From contig CAKRSV010000011.1 of NCBI GenBank assembly GCA_934401915.1, positions 33,015-97,014 on the forward strand: DNA of 64,000 bases, given 5' to 3'. The stretch comes from an uncultured Lachnospiraceae bacterium. GTDB taxonomy: Bacteria; Bacillota; Clostridia; Lachnospirales; Lachnospiraceae. The notes below the pieces were generated by a model. The model was not told the origin of the DNA. It worked only from the letters and a program-made list of their open reading frames with translations, and made no database searches. Below, in pieces: positions 16,131-25,515 of this stretch (its first letter is position 1; every line of letters begins with the position of its first letter). A program made the position numbers and the translations under genes.

Positions 16131-16391
16131 CTACACTAACGGATTAATTCTGTTAAGCGGAAGTCCATCTTTGGACAGTTCCCAGTTTTGCATCAATTCA
16201 TCCTGATGTATCACGCACCATGCTAATATCAGTTTTAATTGTCTGGACGGTAAAGCTCCTTTTATTACTCTCGCTTCATTAATATCTACAATTGCTTTAT
16301 TTCCATTGTTTTCTGCATAAAAATGTGGTGGATTGTGATCTTCATAATACATTGTAACTCTTATTCCATAAAACAGCGAAATTTCTGACAT
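16131..16391 (-). CDS. DUF4160 protein
   Basis: 86 aa, complete. The conserved core is GIRVTMYYEDHNPPHFYAEN (Tyr, Asp-His and Pro-Pro-His-Phe invariant), then ALPSRQLKLILAWCVIHQDE. This family nearly always precedes a DUF2442 gene, as here. The conserved DHNPPHFH-like motif looks like a possible catalytic or metal site, but no activity is established to my knowledge. The preceding 230 bp (16392-16621) is AT-rich without another gene. Confidence 0.88.
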   Translation of the reverse strand: MSEISLFYGIRVTMYYEDHNPPHFYAENNGNKAIVDINEARVIKGALPSRQLKLILAWCVIHQDELMQNWELSKDGLPLNRINPLV

Positions 16392-16621
16392 AGATGCACC
16401 TACTTACTTTTTCACTCTTAAGATCTTGATGAATACCTATATTATATCAATAATCTTTTCATTTGACCACAACCGCATTATTTTCCATGTGCTTCTATAA
16501 AAATCTCTATTCTCTTGGTTGCAACCCTAAATCACCACAAAATAATTATTCAATTACCCATACAAACTTGAATTTTTCGTTCTGTTTCTAAACAAAACAG
16601 CCTGAAAAATAATCGTCTGAA

Positions 16622-16999
16622 TTACTCTAAACCAAGTGTTATATATTGAGCTAATATTGCATTTATACTTTCTTTCTCTTCGGCTGTTACAGGTAAGTTC
16701 TGATTGTTCTCTTTATCATTGAATGTTCCACATTCCGAATGATAATAATATGTCCTTTCATCAATTATAAGTTTGCAATCATTGGCACATTCGGCAGTCC
16801 CTTCTGTGTTCCAGGTGCCATTTTCAATAATGTCTGCGATTATTTTTACGTCTTCTTCGGTCAAATCATAAATTTTATCTTCCTCTGTACGAGTAATTAT
16901 TCCACTTGTTACAGGTGCTTCACTGCCAGTTGCTTTATCACAAGCGACGAATGACAACATGCAAATTAATACCCCAAATAATACCAATACCCTTTTCAT
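16622..16999 (-). CDS. Small secreted lipoprotein of unknown function
   Basis: 125 aa with a lipoprotein signal peptide: MKRVLVLFGVLICMLSFVAC, where the lipobox FVAC gives an N-terminal lipidated Cys. The mature part has a segment LTEEDVKIIADIIENGTWN, two further Cys residues (ECANDCKLII) that may pair, and a C-terminal helix. It should be anchored on the outer face of the membrane. I do not recognise the family. RBS AAGGAGGGAT is strong. Confidence 0.75.
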   Translation of the reverse strand: MKRVLVLFGVLICMLSFVACDKATGSEAPVTSGIITRTEEDKIYDLTEEDVKIIADIIENGTWNTEGTAECANDCKLIIDERTYYYHSECGTFNDKENNQNLPVTAEEKESINAILAQYITLGLE

Positions 17000-17196
17000 A
17001 GCAATCCCTCCTTAAATTCCGATTGAGATTTCACCTGTTTTAAAATAACCGTTATATTCTGTTATTAAATTCTCTGCAAAGCCTTGAAAACACTGGATTT
17101 ATCGCAGGTGAGCTTTCCCTTATTATTTCCCTTGTGTTATATCGTCCCGTCAGTGTTTACGAACTCTGATAAGGGCAAATACAAGGGTGCAGGATA

Positions 17197-17302
17197 TCCG
17201 GTGGATGTCCGCTTTGCACCGACCGTAGCGAAGCGAAGACCACAAGATGTCCGGTGGACCTCTGCTCTGTGCCGACCGAAGCGGCAGCGGAGACCAAGAA
17301 AA
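17197..17302. repeat. Two diverged 53-bp tandem units in a GC-rich island
   Basis: Units beginning TCCGGTGGA at 17197 and 17250 align over 53 bp with shared blocks TCCGGTGGA, CCGACCG-AGCG and AGACCA. The segment is markedly richer in G and C than its AT-rich flanks. It sits in the 410-bp gap 17000-17409 between a lipoprotein gene and a small + strand gene; the rest of the gap holds no recognisable gene. The open frames crossing it are rich in Arg and Pro with no family resemblance. Confidence 0.6.
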
Positions 17303-17409
17303 TCATATAAAACAGTATAACACAAAATAAAAGTGACATGGTGAACTGATTGAAATGCTTCTGATTTTTGTAACAAATGATTGATTGAACAATAAGGAGA
17401 TAGGATACG

Positions 17410-17646
17410 ATGAGAACAATATTTGCGGAATACAATCCACAACGAAACAGCATTGACATTTATACAAATGTTGGCTATATGCTTCGCATTGACTGCTGGG
17501 AAGCCGAAAAGGATTTAAAAACCACGCCTGGATCAGACTGTGCATTAAATGCACTTGCTATTGACGAACCACTTGAATATGCGAGATTGTATCTTGATGG
17601 AAATTTACAGATGTGGATAGATGCAGAAGACTCATTGGAATTGTAA
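17410..17646 (+). CDS. Small conserved protein, DUF6061-like
   Basis: 78 aa behind AAGGAGAT. The sequence YTNVGYMLRIDCWEAEKDL, then LAIDEPLEYARLYLDGNLQM matches a short family widespread in gut Clostridia that I recall as DUF6061. No function is known. It has no signal peptide or membrane segment. A strong hairpin follows the stop. Confidence 0.65.
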   Translation: MRTIFAEYNPQRNSIDIYTNVGYMLRIDCWEAEKDLKTTPGSDCALNALAIDEPLEYARLYLDGNLQMWIDAEDSLEL

Positions 17647-17651
17647 ACCAC

Positions 17652-17689
17652 AAGTAGCCTGTATTCTTTATTACGCATACAGGCTACTT
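17652..17689. terminator. Hairpin after the small protein gene
   Basis: AAGTAGCCTGTAT (17652-17664) pairs with ATACAGGCTACTT (17677-17689), a perfect 13-bp stem. It is followed on the plus strand by an A/T-mixed stretch rather than a clean T tract, so termination is likely but not certain. Confidence 0.6.
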
Positions 17690-17758
17690 AATCAAAATTA
17701 CTATAGTTGATGATAAAGCAAGTTTCTTAATACACTTCATTTGAATACTACTAAGCCA

Positions 17759-18160
17759 TTAACAATCATTTCTAAGACAAACCTGATCTGCCATAGCATT
17801 TGTAACTATAGTGGCACTATGAGTAGCGATGATAATCTGCCTTTTATTTTTGATATCACGTAATTGCCTAACAAGATTCTTGTATATGTATTGACTGTCA
17901 AGGTTATCTTCTGGCTGATCAATTAAATTAGGTCTATGATCATCTACAAAATCCCCGTATCCAAAAATAAAGTCGAGCATAGCCACTACTTTTTGTCCAA
18001 GAGAAAGATTTCTTACATCTTTATAATCTGCCCCCCGTTTAGTAGTGGTCTTACTATTTATATTGAACTCCAAAGATAATTTTTCCGACTCTCCCACCAT
18101 TCTTCTTAAATAGGTTATACAATGCTTTGATTCTCTCTTCACTAAAACTCGTTCTCTCAT
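17759..18160 (-). pseudogene. C-terminal fragment of an SMC-like AAA ATPase (TrlF-type)
   Basis: 133 codons representing only the end of a large ATPase: the signature [18 protein letters not shown], the Walker B and D-loop [20 protein letters not shown], and the switch [19 protein letters not shown]. These match the tail of TrlF/PHP-associated defence-type ATPases of over 800 residues. Walker A and the coiled coil are missing, and the first codon lies inside what should be a long protein, so this is a remnant. About 50 bp separate it from another chimeric remnant read divergently. Confidence 0.7.
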
Positions 18161-18210
18161 ATCGGGAAGAAATCACATCATATAATGTTATTGTTTTCCA
18201 ATGTTGATTT

Positions 18211-18558
18211 ATGAATATGCAGAAATTTATGAAGCTGATGGGCCCAGGCAGTGAAATTGATTTTTCTTTTATCTCAAAAGAATCGATGAAAAATCAGTTC
18301 TGCACGGATCTCTACACCAAAGTAGGTGAGCATATTCAGGTTCCGGGGACAACTATCCATGTTTTTTACGCACTGAAAATGGGTGAGAAATATCGGCAGC
18401 GCTATGGACATTATTTGACCGAGCCTGTCTGGGACAGGGAAGCGATCATTTATGCAGATCTTGATATGAGTCTGGCTGCTACCTGCAAGATGGAGCATGA
18501 CGCAGTAGGGCATTATGCACGCCCCGATGTCCTTGAGCTGAAGGTATATGAAAAATAG
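18211..18558 (+). pseudogene. Chimeric remnant: alpha/beta-hydrolase piece joined to the C-terminus of a nitrilase
   Basis: 115 codons without a convincing ribosome site. Residues about 10-70 (FSFISKESMKNQFCTDLYTK, then VPGTTIHVFYALKMGEKYRQ) resemble the late part of a small alpha/beta hydrolase. From about residue 72 the sequence becomes REAIIYADLDMSLAATCKME and VGHYARPDVLEL, the characteristic end of nitrilases. The two parts do not belong to one known protein, so a deletion has probably fused the ends of two genes in frame. Unlikely to be an enzyme, since neither part retains its catalytic residues. Confidence 0.55.
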
Positions 18559-18622
18559 AGACTCACGAAAATGATATAATTGGGAAAAGAAATTGCCTTT
18601 GATGCCAGAAGAACTTCATTTA

Positions 18623-18657
18623 TTATGGCGCAGCTTAAAACTGCGCCATAAATTTTT
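18623..18657 (+). terminator. Intrinsic terminator shared by convergent ends
   Basis: TTATGGCGCAG (18623-18633) pairs with CTGCGCCATAA (18641-18651), followed by ATTTTT on the plus strand. The stem includes the stop region of the ribulose-phosphate epimerase gene on the other strand. Confidence 0.8.
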
Positions 18658-19303
18658 CAACATTTTCTTTGATGTTTCCACGAAATACTGCCGAACCGGC
18701 AACCACTACATTTGCACCGGCCTCCAGTACAACGTGTACGTTATCGGCGGTGATCCCACCGTCCACTTCAATGTCCAGCTTCGTCTGAAGCTCCTGCGCC
18801 ATATGGCGAACCTGCCGGATCCGCTCTGTGGATTCCGGAATATATTTCTGTCCGCCAAACCCCGGCTCTACCGTCATAACCAGCAGCATATCCAGCTTTT
18901 CCAGATATTTTCTGACTGCCTCTATCGGCGTCTTGGGTTTGATCGCCATACCCGCGCGGCATCCCAGCGCATGGATCTGATCGATCACTTCGTCTGCATC
19001 CTCTGTCGCCTCCAGGTGGAAGGTGATGCTGTCCGCACCGCAGGCCGCAAACTCTTTGACAAAGCGCTCCGGCTCCACGATCATCAGATGCACGTCAAAT
19101 ATTCTCTTCGTCACCTTCCGGATCGTCTCGATCACCGGCATACCAAAGGAGATCGAAGGAACGAACACGCCGTCCATCACATCGATATGGATGTACTGCG
19201 CTCCAGCTTCGTCTACCGCCCTGATCTGTTCCCCCAGGATTGAAAAATCCGCCGCAAGAATGGAAGGGGACAATATAATGCTAAGTTCTGTACTGTCAGA
19301 CAT
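18635..19303 (-). CDS. rpe: Ribulose-phosphate 3-epimerase
   Basis: 222 aa TIM-barrel enzyme interconverting D-ribulose-5-P and D-xylulose-5-P. Conserved metal and catalytic positions are present: ILAADF, YIHIDVMDGVFVPSISFG (His and Asp metal ligands), DVHLMIVEP (His and Asp region), TVEPGFGGQKY and EVDGGI. Full length for the family. It follows the split transketolase genes on the same strand but beyond a terminator, so it may have its own promoter in the 220-bp gap. It links the arabinose product xylulose-5-P with the rest of the pentose phosphate pathway. Confidence 0.96.
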   Translation of the reverse strand: MSDSTELSIILSPSILAADFSILGEQIRAVDEAGAQYIHIDVMDGVFVPSISFGMPVIETIRKVTKRIFDVHLMIVEPERFVKEFAACGADSITFHLEATEDADEVIDQIHALGCRAGMAIKPKTPIEAVRKYLEKLDMLLVMTVEPGFGGQKYIPESTERIRQVRHMAQELQTKLDIEVDGGITADNVHVVLEAGANVVVAGSAVFRGNIKENVEKFMAQF

Positions 19304-19444
19304 TCTCTCATGCCTTTCTTAAAATCTTCGTGCCATGCTCCCGCGCTCTCTCCTTTTCGGAGAACCGGCAAACACTTTCCATGCCGGGCGCGGATACGCC
19401 TTAGTTAGACTATCATAACCGCACGCAAAAAACAAGTCCGCTCG

Positions 19445-19503
19445 CATAAAAACAATGATAACCGGATACCGCACTCCGCCGGGGAGCCGGTTGTCCGGTT
19501 ATC
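19445..19503 (-). terminator. Intrinsic terminator after the transketolase genes
   Basis: GATAACCGGA (19457-19466) pairs with TCCGGTTATC (19494-19503), with a G/C-rich internal part (CGCCGGGGAGCCGG region) and, on the minus strand, ATTGTTTTT immediately after. It ends the araA-araB-araD-tkt unit before rpe. Confidence 0.82.
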
Positions 19504-19524
19504 CTATAAAATCTTTCAGGTTGT

Positions 19525-20466
19525 CTATTTAACGAAATCTTTTACCTTTGCATAAATGCCCTTGCCGTCCAGACCGTACTTCTCAACAAGCGCTGCTGCC
19601 GGACCGGATTCGCCGAAGCAGTCCTGCATACCGATCTTGAGAACCGGCGTAGGCAGTTTCTCGGAAAGGCAGTCGCACACAGCGCTTCCCAGTCCGCCGA
19701 TCACGGAATGTTCTTCCGCAGTCACCACTTTTCCGGTTTTCTTTGCGGATGCGAGCACCAGCTCTTCATCCAAAGGCTTGATCGTGTGAATATTGATCAC
19801 CTCTGCGTTGATCCCGTCTGCTGCCAGCATTTCTGCTGCCTCTAAGGAAGCTGCAACCGTGATACCGCTCGCAATAATGGTTACGTCCTTACCTTCTTTT
19901 AACAGAACGCCTTTGCCAATCTCGAATTTGTAATCAGGCTTGTCATTGATCACCGGAACTGCTGCACGTCCGAAACGTAAGTAAACAGGTCCTTCAAATT
20001 CGATAGCTGCCCTTACAGCCGCCTTTGCTTCTACATCATCAGAAGGAACGATAACGGTCATGCCCGGAATCGTTCTCATCAGCGCTACATCCTCGTTGCA
20101 CTGATGGGTTGCGCCATCCTCGCCTACCGTGATGCCGGCGTGCGTTGCGCCGATCTTCACATTCAGGTGCGGATATCCGATGGAATTGCGGACCTGTTCG
20201 AAGTTACGTCCTGCCGCAAACATAGCGAAGGAGCTGATGAAAGGAATCTTACCGCAGGTTGCAAGTCCCGCAGCCACACCTGTCATATTACATTCCGCAA
20301 TACCACAGTCGATGTGGCGGTCCGGAAACGCTTTCTTAAATACGCCGGTCTTGGTCGCTCCCGCAAGGTCTGCGTCGAGAACCACCAGGTTCGGATACTC
20401 GGCACCGCACTCGGCAAGCGCATTACCATAGCTTTCTCTTGTTGCGATCTTCTTTACCTCTGCCAT
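19525..20466 (-). CDS. Transketolase, C-terminal subunit (pyrimidine-binding plus C-terminal domains)
   Basis: 313 aa carrying the second half of a transketolase. It begins ATRESYGNALAECGAEYPNL and contains the thiamine-pyrimidine contact region DCGIAECNMTGVAAGLA with its catalytic Glu, TVGEDGATHQCNEDVALMRT, then the C-terminal nucleotide-fold domain (VVTAEEHSVIGGLGSAV). It overlaps the N-terminal subunit gene by one base (ATGA-type junction), so the two chains are made together and form one enzyme. Transketolase moves two-carbon units between pentose phosphates. Split transketolase is usual in Clostridia. Confidence 0.95.
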   Translation of the reverse strand: MAEVKKIATRESYGNALAECGAEYPNLVVLDADLAGATKTGVFKKAFPDRHIDCGIAECNMTGVAAGLATCGKIPFISSFAMFAAGRNFEQVRNSIGYPHLNVKIGATHAGITVGEDGATHQCNEDVALMRTIPGMTVIVPSDDVEAKAAVRAAIEFEGPVYLRFGRAAVPVINDKPDYKFEIGKGVLLKEGKDVTIIASGITVAASLEAAEMLAADGINAEVINIHTIKPLDEELVLASAKKTGKVVTAEEHSVIGGLGSAVCDCLSEKLPTPVLKIGMQDCFGESGPAAALVEKYGLDGKGIYAKVKDFVK

Positions 20467-21305
20467 TAGTTTGCACCTCCCAATTCTGCGTCAATCTTTG
20501 CGAGATCTGCCATTGCGATAGCATACTCTTCGTCGTTAGGAGCCTTGCCGTGCCATCCGGCATTGTTCTCCATGAAGGAAACGCCTTTTCCCTTCACAGT
20601 CTTACAGATAATGGCGGTCGGCATACCTTTGGTTGCCTTTGCCTCTTTGAAAGCGGCGTCGATCTGGTCAAAATCGTTGCCGTCGATATTGATCACATGG
20701 AAATTAAATGCTTCGAATTTCTTGTCGATCGGGTAAGGAGAGCATACGTCCTCGATCTTACCGTCGATCTGCAGTCCGTTGTTGTCAACGATCACTACCA
20801 GGTTGTCCAGCTTGCGGTGGCCTGCAAACATAGCTGCCTCCCAGACCTGTCCTTCCTGGATCTCACCATCGCCGAGAAGGGTGTAGGTTCTGTATTCTTT
20901 GCCATCCATCTTCGCTGCAAGTGCCATGCCGACTGCCGCCGAAATGCCCTGGCCGAGCGATCCGGAGGACATATCTACTCCCGGCGTCTCCTGCATACAG
21001 GGATGTCCCTGAAGATAGGAGCCAAGGTGGCGGAGCGTCTTTAAATCCTCCACCGGAAAATATCCTCTGTTTGCAAGTGCGGAATAAAGTCCCGGCGCTG
21101 TGTGTCCCTTGGACAGCACGAACCGATCCCTGTCTGCCATCTTAGGATTCTTAGGATCGATATTCATCTCCTCGAAATAAAGATAGGTAAAAATATCTGC
21201 TGCCGACAAAGATCCACCCGGATGTCCCGCCTTTGCACTATGTACTGCGGTCACGATACCTTTACGAACTTCATTAGCTGTTTTCTGTAGCTCTAACTTG
21301 TTCAT
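20466..21305 (-). CDS. Transketolase, N-terminal subunit (thiamine diphosphate-binding)
   Basis: 279 aa. The thiamine diphosphate motif GDGEIQEGQVWEAAMFAGHR, then NN is intact (about 150-185). Upstream HSAKAGHPGGSLSAADI and HLGSYLQGHP have the phosphate and substrate histidines, and the protein ends before the pyrimidine domain, which the next gene supplies. It is placed 166 bp after araD in the arabinose unit, where it consumes xylulose-5-P. Full-length for an N-terminal subunit. Confidence 0.95.
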   Translation of the reverse strand: MNKLELQKTANEVRKGIVTAVHSAKAGHPGGSLSAADIFTYLYFEEMNIDPKNPKMADRDRFVLSKGHTAPGLYSALANRGYFPVEDLKTLRHLGSYLQGHPCMQETPGVDMSSGSLGQGISAAVGMALAAKMDGKEYRTYTLLGDGEIQEGQVWEAAMFAGHRKLDNLVVIVDNNGLQIDGKIEDVCSPYPIDKKFEAFNFHVINIDGNDFDQIDAAFKEAKATKGMPTAIICKTVKGKGVSFMENNAGWHGKAPNDEEYAIAMADLAKIDAELGGAN

Positions 21306-21471
21306 CGCTAACCTCCATGTCTGTTTTTGTTGATAGTCCTCTCCGTTTCGGAGTATTTCGATACTATATTACCATAACGTGCCCGATAACACTACTGAAA
21401 AATTGCGCGTTTTCCATTTTTCTGTAACGGCTCCGCCACAGGATGATCTGTTACCGTTTCCCGGACAATTA

Positions 21472-22170
21472 TCATTTGCCCTGTCCGTAGTAGGCGTTTG
21501 CCCCGTGCTTTCTGTAGTAGTGTTTATCCTGAAGCTCCTGCGGCGCGGGCTGGATCCGTGCATTGATCGTCTCTGCGCGGTACGCCATCTTTGCCACCTC
21601 TTCCAATACAACTGCATTGTGGACTGCTTCGTGCGCATCCTTTCCCCATGCAAAAGGTCCGTGGTTCTTGCACAGAACGGCCGGAACAGCCGTAGGATCC
21701 TTCTGCATCCTCTGGAATTCGCTGACGATCAGAAGTCCCGTGTTCTTTTCATAAGCGTCCGCGATCTCCTCCGCGTTCAGACAGCGCACACACGGGATCT
21801 CCCCGTAAAAATAATCCGCATGAGTCGTGCCATAGCAGGGAATACTGCGCCCTGCCTGCGCCCAGCTCGTCGCGTAGGACGAATGGGTGTGCACCACGCC
21901 GCCGATCTCCTGATATGCCTTATACAGCTCCACATGCGTCGCCGTATCCGAGGAGGGGTTATACCGTCCCTCCACCTTATTGCCGTTCAGATCCACCAGG
22001 ACCATATCGTCGGGGGTAAGTTTGTCATAGTCTACCCCGCTTGGCTTGATCGCAAAGATGCCGCTCTCGCGGTCGATCTCGCTGACATTTCCCCAGGTGA
22101 ACGTTACCAGTCCATATTTCGGGAGAAGCATATTTGCCTCATAGACCCGTTTCTTTAACTCTTCTAACAT
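21472..22170 (-). CDS. araD: L-ribulose-5-phosphate 4-epimerase
   Basis: 232 aa class II aldolase-fold zinc enzyme converting L-ribulose-5-P to D-xylulose-5-P. Metal ligands are visible in [16 protein letters not shown] (His94, His96) and a third His in [25 protein letters not shown] and IKPSGVDYD form the phosphate site; [11 protein letters not shown] supplies the acidic residue. It is the third gene in the araA-araB-araD order. No terminator is evident between it and its neighbours, so the unit is probably one transcript. Confidence 0.96.
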   Translation of the reverse strand: MLEELKKRVYEANMLLPKYGLVTFTWGNVSEIDRESGIFAIKPSGVDYDKLTPDDMVLVDLNGNKVEGRYNPSSDTATHVELYKAYQEIGGVVHTHSSYATSWAQAGRSIPCYGTTHADYFYGEIPCVRCLNAEEIADAYEKNTGLLIVSEFQRMQKDPTAVPAVLCKNHGPFAWGKDAHEAVHNAVVLEEVAKMAYRAETINARIQPAPQELQDKHYYRKHGANAYYGQGK

Positions 22171-22248
22171 AAGCAGTCCCTCTTTTTATCTGTTTCCGGC
22201 TTCCGTTTCCGCCCCTCAAAAAGGCTTCGTTTCCGCCGCCCTGTTGCC

Positions 22249-23841
22249 CTACTGTAAATTCTCAACCGCCGCTCTCTCGATCGCAAGTCCGGCGCTGTAA
22301 CGCTTCATAAATTCGTTGAAGCCTTCGACGTCCTTCGGATCCGGCGAGAGCTTCTCGCCCTTCTGTCCGGCAAATACCTTCTGGTCAAGGAAGTGTGCGA
22401 GGCTTTCTCCCTCTTCCTTGTGGATCATGTAGGACGCCAGCACAGCGATTCCCCATGCGCCGCCTTCTCCCGCAGTCGCCATCACGCTCACCGGCGCGTC
22501 GATGGCAGCCGCCAGAATACTCTGTCCAACGCCTTTTGTCTTAAACAGTCCGCCGTGTCCAAGGATCTCGTCTACCTGTACGTCCTCTTCCTTTAAAAGG
22601 ATATCCAGTCCGGTCTTGAGCGCTCCCAGCGAGGTAAAGAGATGTACTCTCATAAAGTTCGCCAGGTTGAACTTCGCATCCGGCGTCCGCGCAAAGAGCG
22701 GTCTGCCCTCGTTGAAGCCGGTCACGTGCTCGCCGGAGAAATAGTTGTAGGCAAGCAGTCCGCCGCAATCCGCATCTCCTTCGAGCGCCTTGCGGTAAAG
22801 ATTCCCGTACAGCTCGTTCATATCTACCTTCATACCCATCAGCTCGGAATATTCCTTAAAGAGATTTACCCAGGCGTTCAGGTCCGAGGTACAGTTATTG
22901 CAGTGCACCATCGCCACCAGACTTCCGTCCGGCGTTGTCACCAGGTCGATCTCGTCATGTACCTTTTTCAGCTCTTTCTCCAAAACGATCATACCAAAGA
23001 CGCTGGTTCCCGCAGAGACGTTACCGGTTCTCTGCGCCACGCTGTTTGTCGCCACCATTCCGGTTCCCGCATCTCCCTCGGGCGGGCAGAGCAGCGCTCC
23101 TGCCTGCAGCGTGCCTGTCGGATCTAACAGCTTCGCGCCTTCCTCGGTCAGTCTGCCGGCCTCCTCCCCTGCGGTGCACACTTCGGGAAGGATGTCTTTC
23201 AGCTTCCAGGAAAAGCCTCTGTGCTCGATCAGCTCGTCGAATGCCGTGATCATTTTTTCATGGAACTGTCCTGTCGCGACGTCGATCGGGAACATACCGG
23301 ACGCCTCTCCGACGCCGACCACCTTCCTGCCGGTCAGCTTCCAGTGGATGTAGCCTGCCAGCGTGATCACAAAGTCGAGATCCTTCACATGATCTTCGTC
23401 GTTCATGATCGCCTGATAGAGGTGTGCGATCGTCCATCTCTGCGGGATATGATACTGGAAAAACTGCGTCAGCTTCACGGACGCTTCTTCCGTGATCGTA
23501 TTTCTCCAGGTGCGGAAGGGAACCATCAGTTCATTTTCCTTGTTAAACGCCATATAGCCGTGCATCATTGCGCTGAATCCGATCGCGGCAATGTTTGTCA
23601 GCTTCTCTCCGTACTGTGCCTCTACGTCTGCCGCCAGCTTCTGATAACAATCCTGAAGCCCGCTCCAGATATCGTCCAGGCTGTACGTCCAGATGCCGTT
23701 CTCCAGTCTGTTCTCCCAGTCGTGCGCCCCCGATGCGATCGGCTTGTTGTCCTCATCTACCAGGATCGCCTTGATCCTGGTAGAGCCAAACTCAATACCC
23801 AATACTGATTTTCCATTTGCAATACACTCTTTTGCTCCCAT
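22249..23841 (-). CDS. araB: FGGY-family L-ribulokinase (clostridial type)
   Basis: 530 aa from the ATG at 23841 behind AAGGAGGG; a GTG 15 bases upstream lies in the ribosome site itself and is unlikely. It carries the FGGY kinase features: [20 protein letters not shown] at the N-terminal ATP fold, the C-terminal [15 protein letters not shown] region, and [16 protein letters not shown]. It is not the classical E. coli AraB sequence but the type that sits between araA and araD in Clostridia. The reaction is L-ribulose plus ATP to L-ribulose-5-P. Substrate is assigned from context, since xylulokinases are close relatives. Confidence 0.88.
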   Translation of the reverse strand: MGAKECIANGKSVLGIEFGSTRIKAILVDEDNKPIASGAHDWENRLENGIWTYSLDDIWSGLQDCYQKLAADVEAQYGEKLTNIAAIGFSAMMHGYMAFNKENELMVPFRTWRNTITEEASVKLTQFFQYHIPQRWTIAHLYQAIMNDEDHVKDLDFVITLAGYIHWKLTGRKVVGVGEASGMFPIDVATGQFHEKMITAFDELIEHRGFSWKLKDILPEVCTAGEEAGRLTEEGAKLLDPTGTLQAGALLCPPEGDAGTGMVATNSVAQRTGNVSAGTSVFGMIVLEKELKKVHDEIDLVTTPDGSLVAMVHCNNCTSDLNAWVNLFKEYSELMGMKVDMNELYGNLYRKALEGDADCGGLLAYNYFSGEHVTGFNEGRPLFARTPDAKFNLANFMRVHLFTSLGALKTGLDILLKEEDVQVDEILGHGGLFKTKGVGQSILAAAIDAPVSVMATAGEGGAWGIAVLASYMIHKEEGESLAHFLDQKVFAGQKGEKLSPDPKDVEGFNEFMKRYSAGLAIERAAVENLQ

Positions 23842-23859
23842 AATACCCTCCTTCACTGC

Positions 23860-25347
23860 TTAGCGATATGCCGCCTCATTCCATCTAAGTTCGTTCTTGA
23901 AGTCGCGGATGTTCGTATTCCTGTCGATGACAACGCTCTCGATACCCATTGCTGCCGCCCAGTCCACCATCTGATCGACGCTCAGATCATAAGAGAATGC
24001 CGTGTGATGCGCGCCTCCTGCCAGGATCCATGCCGTCGCACCGATCTCCAGATTCGGCTGCGGCGTCCAGAATGCGGTTCCTACCGGCAGCTTCGGCATG
24101 GGCTTCTCCACCTTCTTACAGTCTACTGCATTGATGAGCAGACGGAATCTCGTTCCCAGATCCACCAGCGAGCAGGCGATCGCCGGACCGGTCTTGGATG
24201 TGAACACCAGTCTTGCCGGATCTTCTCTGTTTCCCATGGAGAGCGGGCATACCTTGATGCCGATCTCGCCATCGGCTACGGAAGGACATACCTCCAGCAT
24301 ATGCGCCTGAAGGATTCCCTCTTTGCCGGGAACCAGATTGTAGGTGTAATCCTCCATCATGGAGGTTCCCTTCGCGTCTTTGATATCGGCTGTCATCAGC
24401 TTCATCATGCGGACCATCGCAGCAACCTTCCAGTCGCCCTCTGCTCCGAAGCCGTAACCTTTTTCCATCAGTCTCTGGATCGCCAGTCCGGGAAGCTGCT
24501 TGAGTCCTCCAAGCATTCCGAAGTGCGTGACAACCGCATGATAATCGTTGTCAACTAGAAATTTCTCGATACCGATCTCCTGCTGTGCCTGTACGGCAAC
24601 GTGTCTTCTGAACTCGTCCAGATCGCGGCCTTCGTCGATGATCCTGTATTTGCTGTAATACTCGTCTACCAGCGCGTTAACCTCTCCCTGCGGAACAGCG
24701 TCCACATACTCTACCAGATCATTGACGCAGTAGTGGTCGATCTCCCAGCCGAACTTGATCTGTGCCTCTACCTTATCGCCCTCGGTCACAGCTACGTTGT
24801 TCATATTGTCTCCGAAACGGCAGACACGGATATGAGAAGACTCGATCACGCCGAGCGCGGTTCTCATCCAGCTTCCGATCTGCTTCTGCACCTTCTCGTT
24901 TGCCCAGTGCCCTACAATGATCTTGCGCTCAATGCCCATACGGCTGACAATGTGGCCATACTCCCTGTCGCCGTGCGCCGACTGGTTCTCATTCATAAAG
25001 TCCATATCTATTGTATCATAAGGAATCTCTTCGTTGAACTGTGTATGCAGATGACACAGCGGTTTTTTATACTCCTTCAGGCCAAGGATCCACATCTTGG
25101 CGGGGGAGAAGGTGTGCATCCAGGTAATAACGCCGGCGCACTCCGGGTCGTTGTTCGCGTCGTTAAAGGTCTTGCGGATCGATGCCTGGCTGATCAGCGT
25201 CGGCTTCAGCACTACTTCAAACGGAAGATTTCCCGACTCGTTTAAGCCCTCTACGATCTTTGCCGAGTGCTCCGCAACCTTTCTGAGACATTCATCTCCG
25301 TATAAATCCTGTGATCCTGTGCAAAACCAAAATTTGTAGTTTTTCAT
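23860..25347 (-). CDS. araA: L-arabinose isomerase
   Basis: 495 aa from the ATG at 25347 behind GGAGG; an upstream in-frame start at 25410 would add 21 residues lacking family resemblance. It converts L-arabinose to L-ribulose. The start KFWFCTGSQDLYGDE is diagnostic. The metal and catalytic residues are visible as GFGAEGDWK (Glu), SMMEDYTYN (Glu), AHMLEVCPS (His) and GGAHHTAFS (His). It leads the operon and is separated by 18 bp from araB. Confidence 0.97.
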   Translation of the reverse strand: MKNYKFWFCTGSQDLYGDECLRKVAEHSAKIVEGLNESGNLPFEVVLKPTLISQASIRKTFNDANNDPECAGVITWMHTFSPAKMWILGLKEYKKPLCHLHTQFNEEIPYDTIDMDFMNENQSAHGDREYGHIVSRMGIERKIIVGHWANEKVQKQIGSWMRTALGVIESSHIRVCRFGDNMNNVAVTEGDKVEAQIKFGWEIDHYCVNDLVEYVDAVPQGEVNALVDEYYSKYRIIDEGRDLDEFRRHVAVQAQQEIGIEKFLVDNDYHAVVTHFGMLGGLKQLPGLAIQRLMEKGYGFGAEGDWKVAAMVRMMKLMTADIKDAKGTSMMEDYTYNLVPGKEGILQAHMLEVCPSVADGEIGIKVCPLSMGNREDPARLVFTSKTGPAIACSLVDLGTRFRLLINAVDCKKVEKPMPKLPVGTAFWTPQPNLEIGATAWILAGGAHHTAFSYDLSVDQMVDWAAAMGIESVVIDRNTNIRDFKNELRWNEAAYR

Positions 25348-25384
25348 GTCTTTCCCTCCATACCTGAGTTTTCTGTTACCACCA

Positions 25385-25467
25385 TACAACTTTGCCGATA
25401 GAAAATACAACTTTATCTCTCTTCCCTTAAAATTTTACAGCTTGTACATACATGTCTACAAGTTGTA
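25385..25467 (-). promoter_or_regulatory. araA promoter and operator region
   Basis: The near-palindrome TACAAGTTGTA lies at 25457-25467 and CTTGTACA at 25441-25448, so TTGTA and TACAA arms are repeated. Two half-sites ATACAACTTT lie nearer araA, starting 25384 and 25405, 21 bp apart (two helical turns). On the minus strand TTGTAG and TAAAAT, 18 bp apart, could be -35 and -10 overlapped by the palindrome. This fits repression by the adjacent AraR-type protein. Confidence 0.55.
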
Positions 25468-25515
25468 CTATTCGTTTTTTTGAGGGACTTTTTCTGCATC
25501 ATCCGCCCTGCCGTC

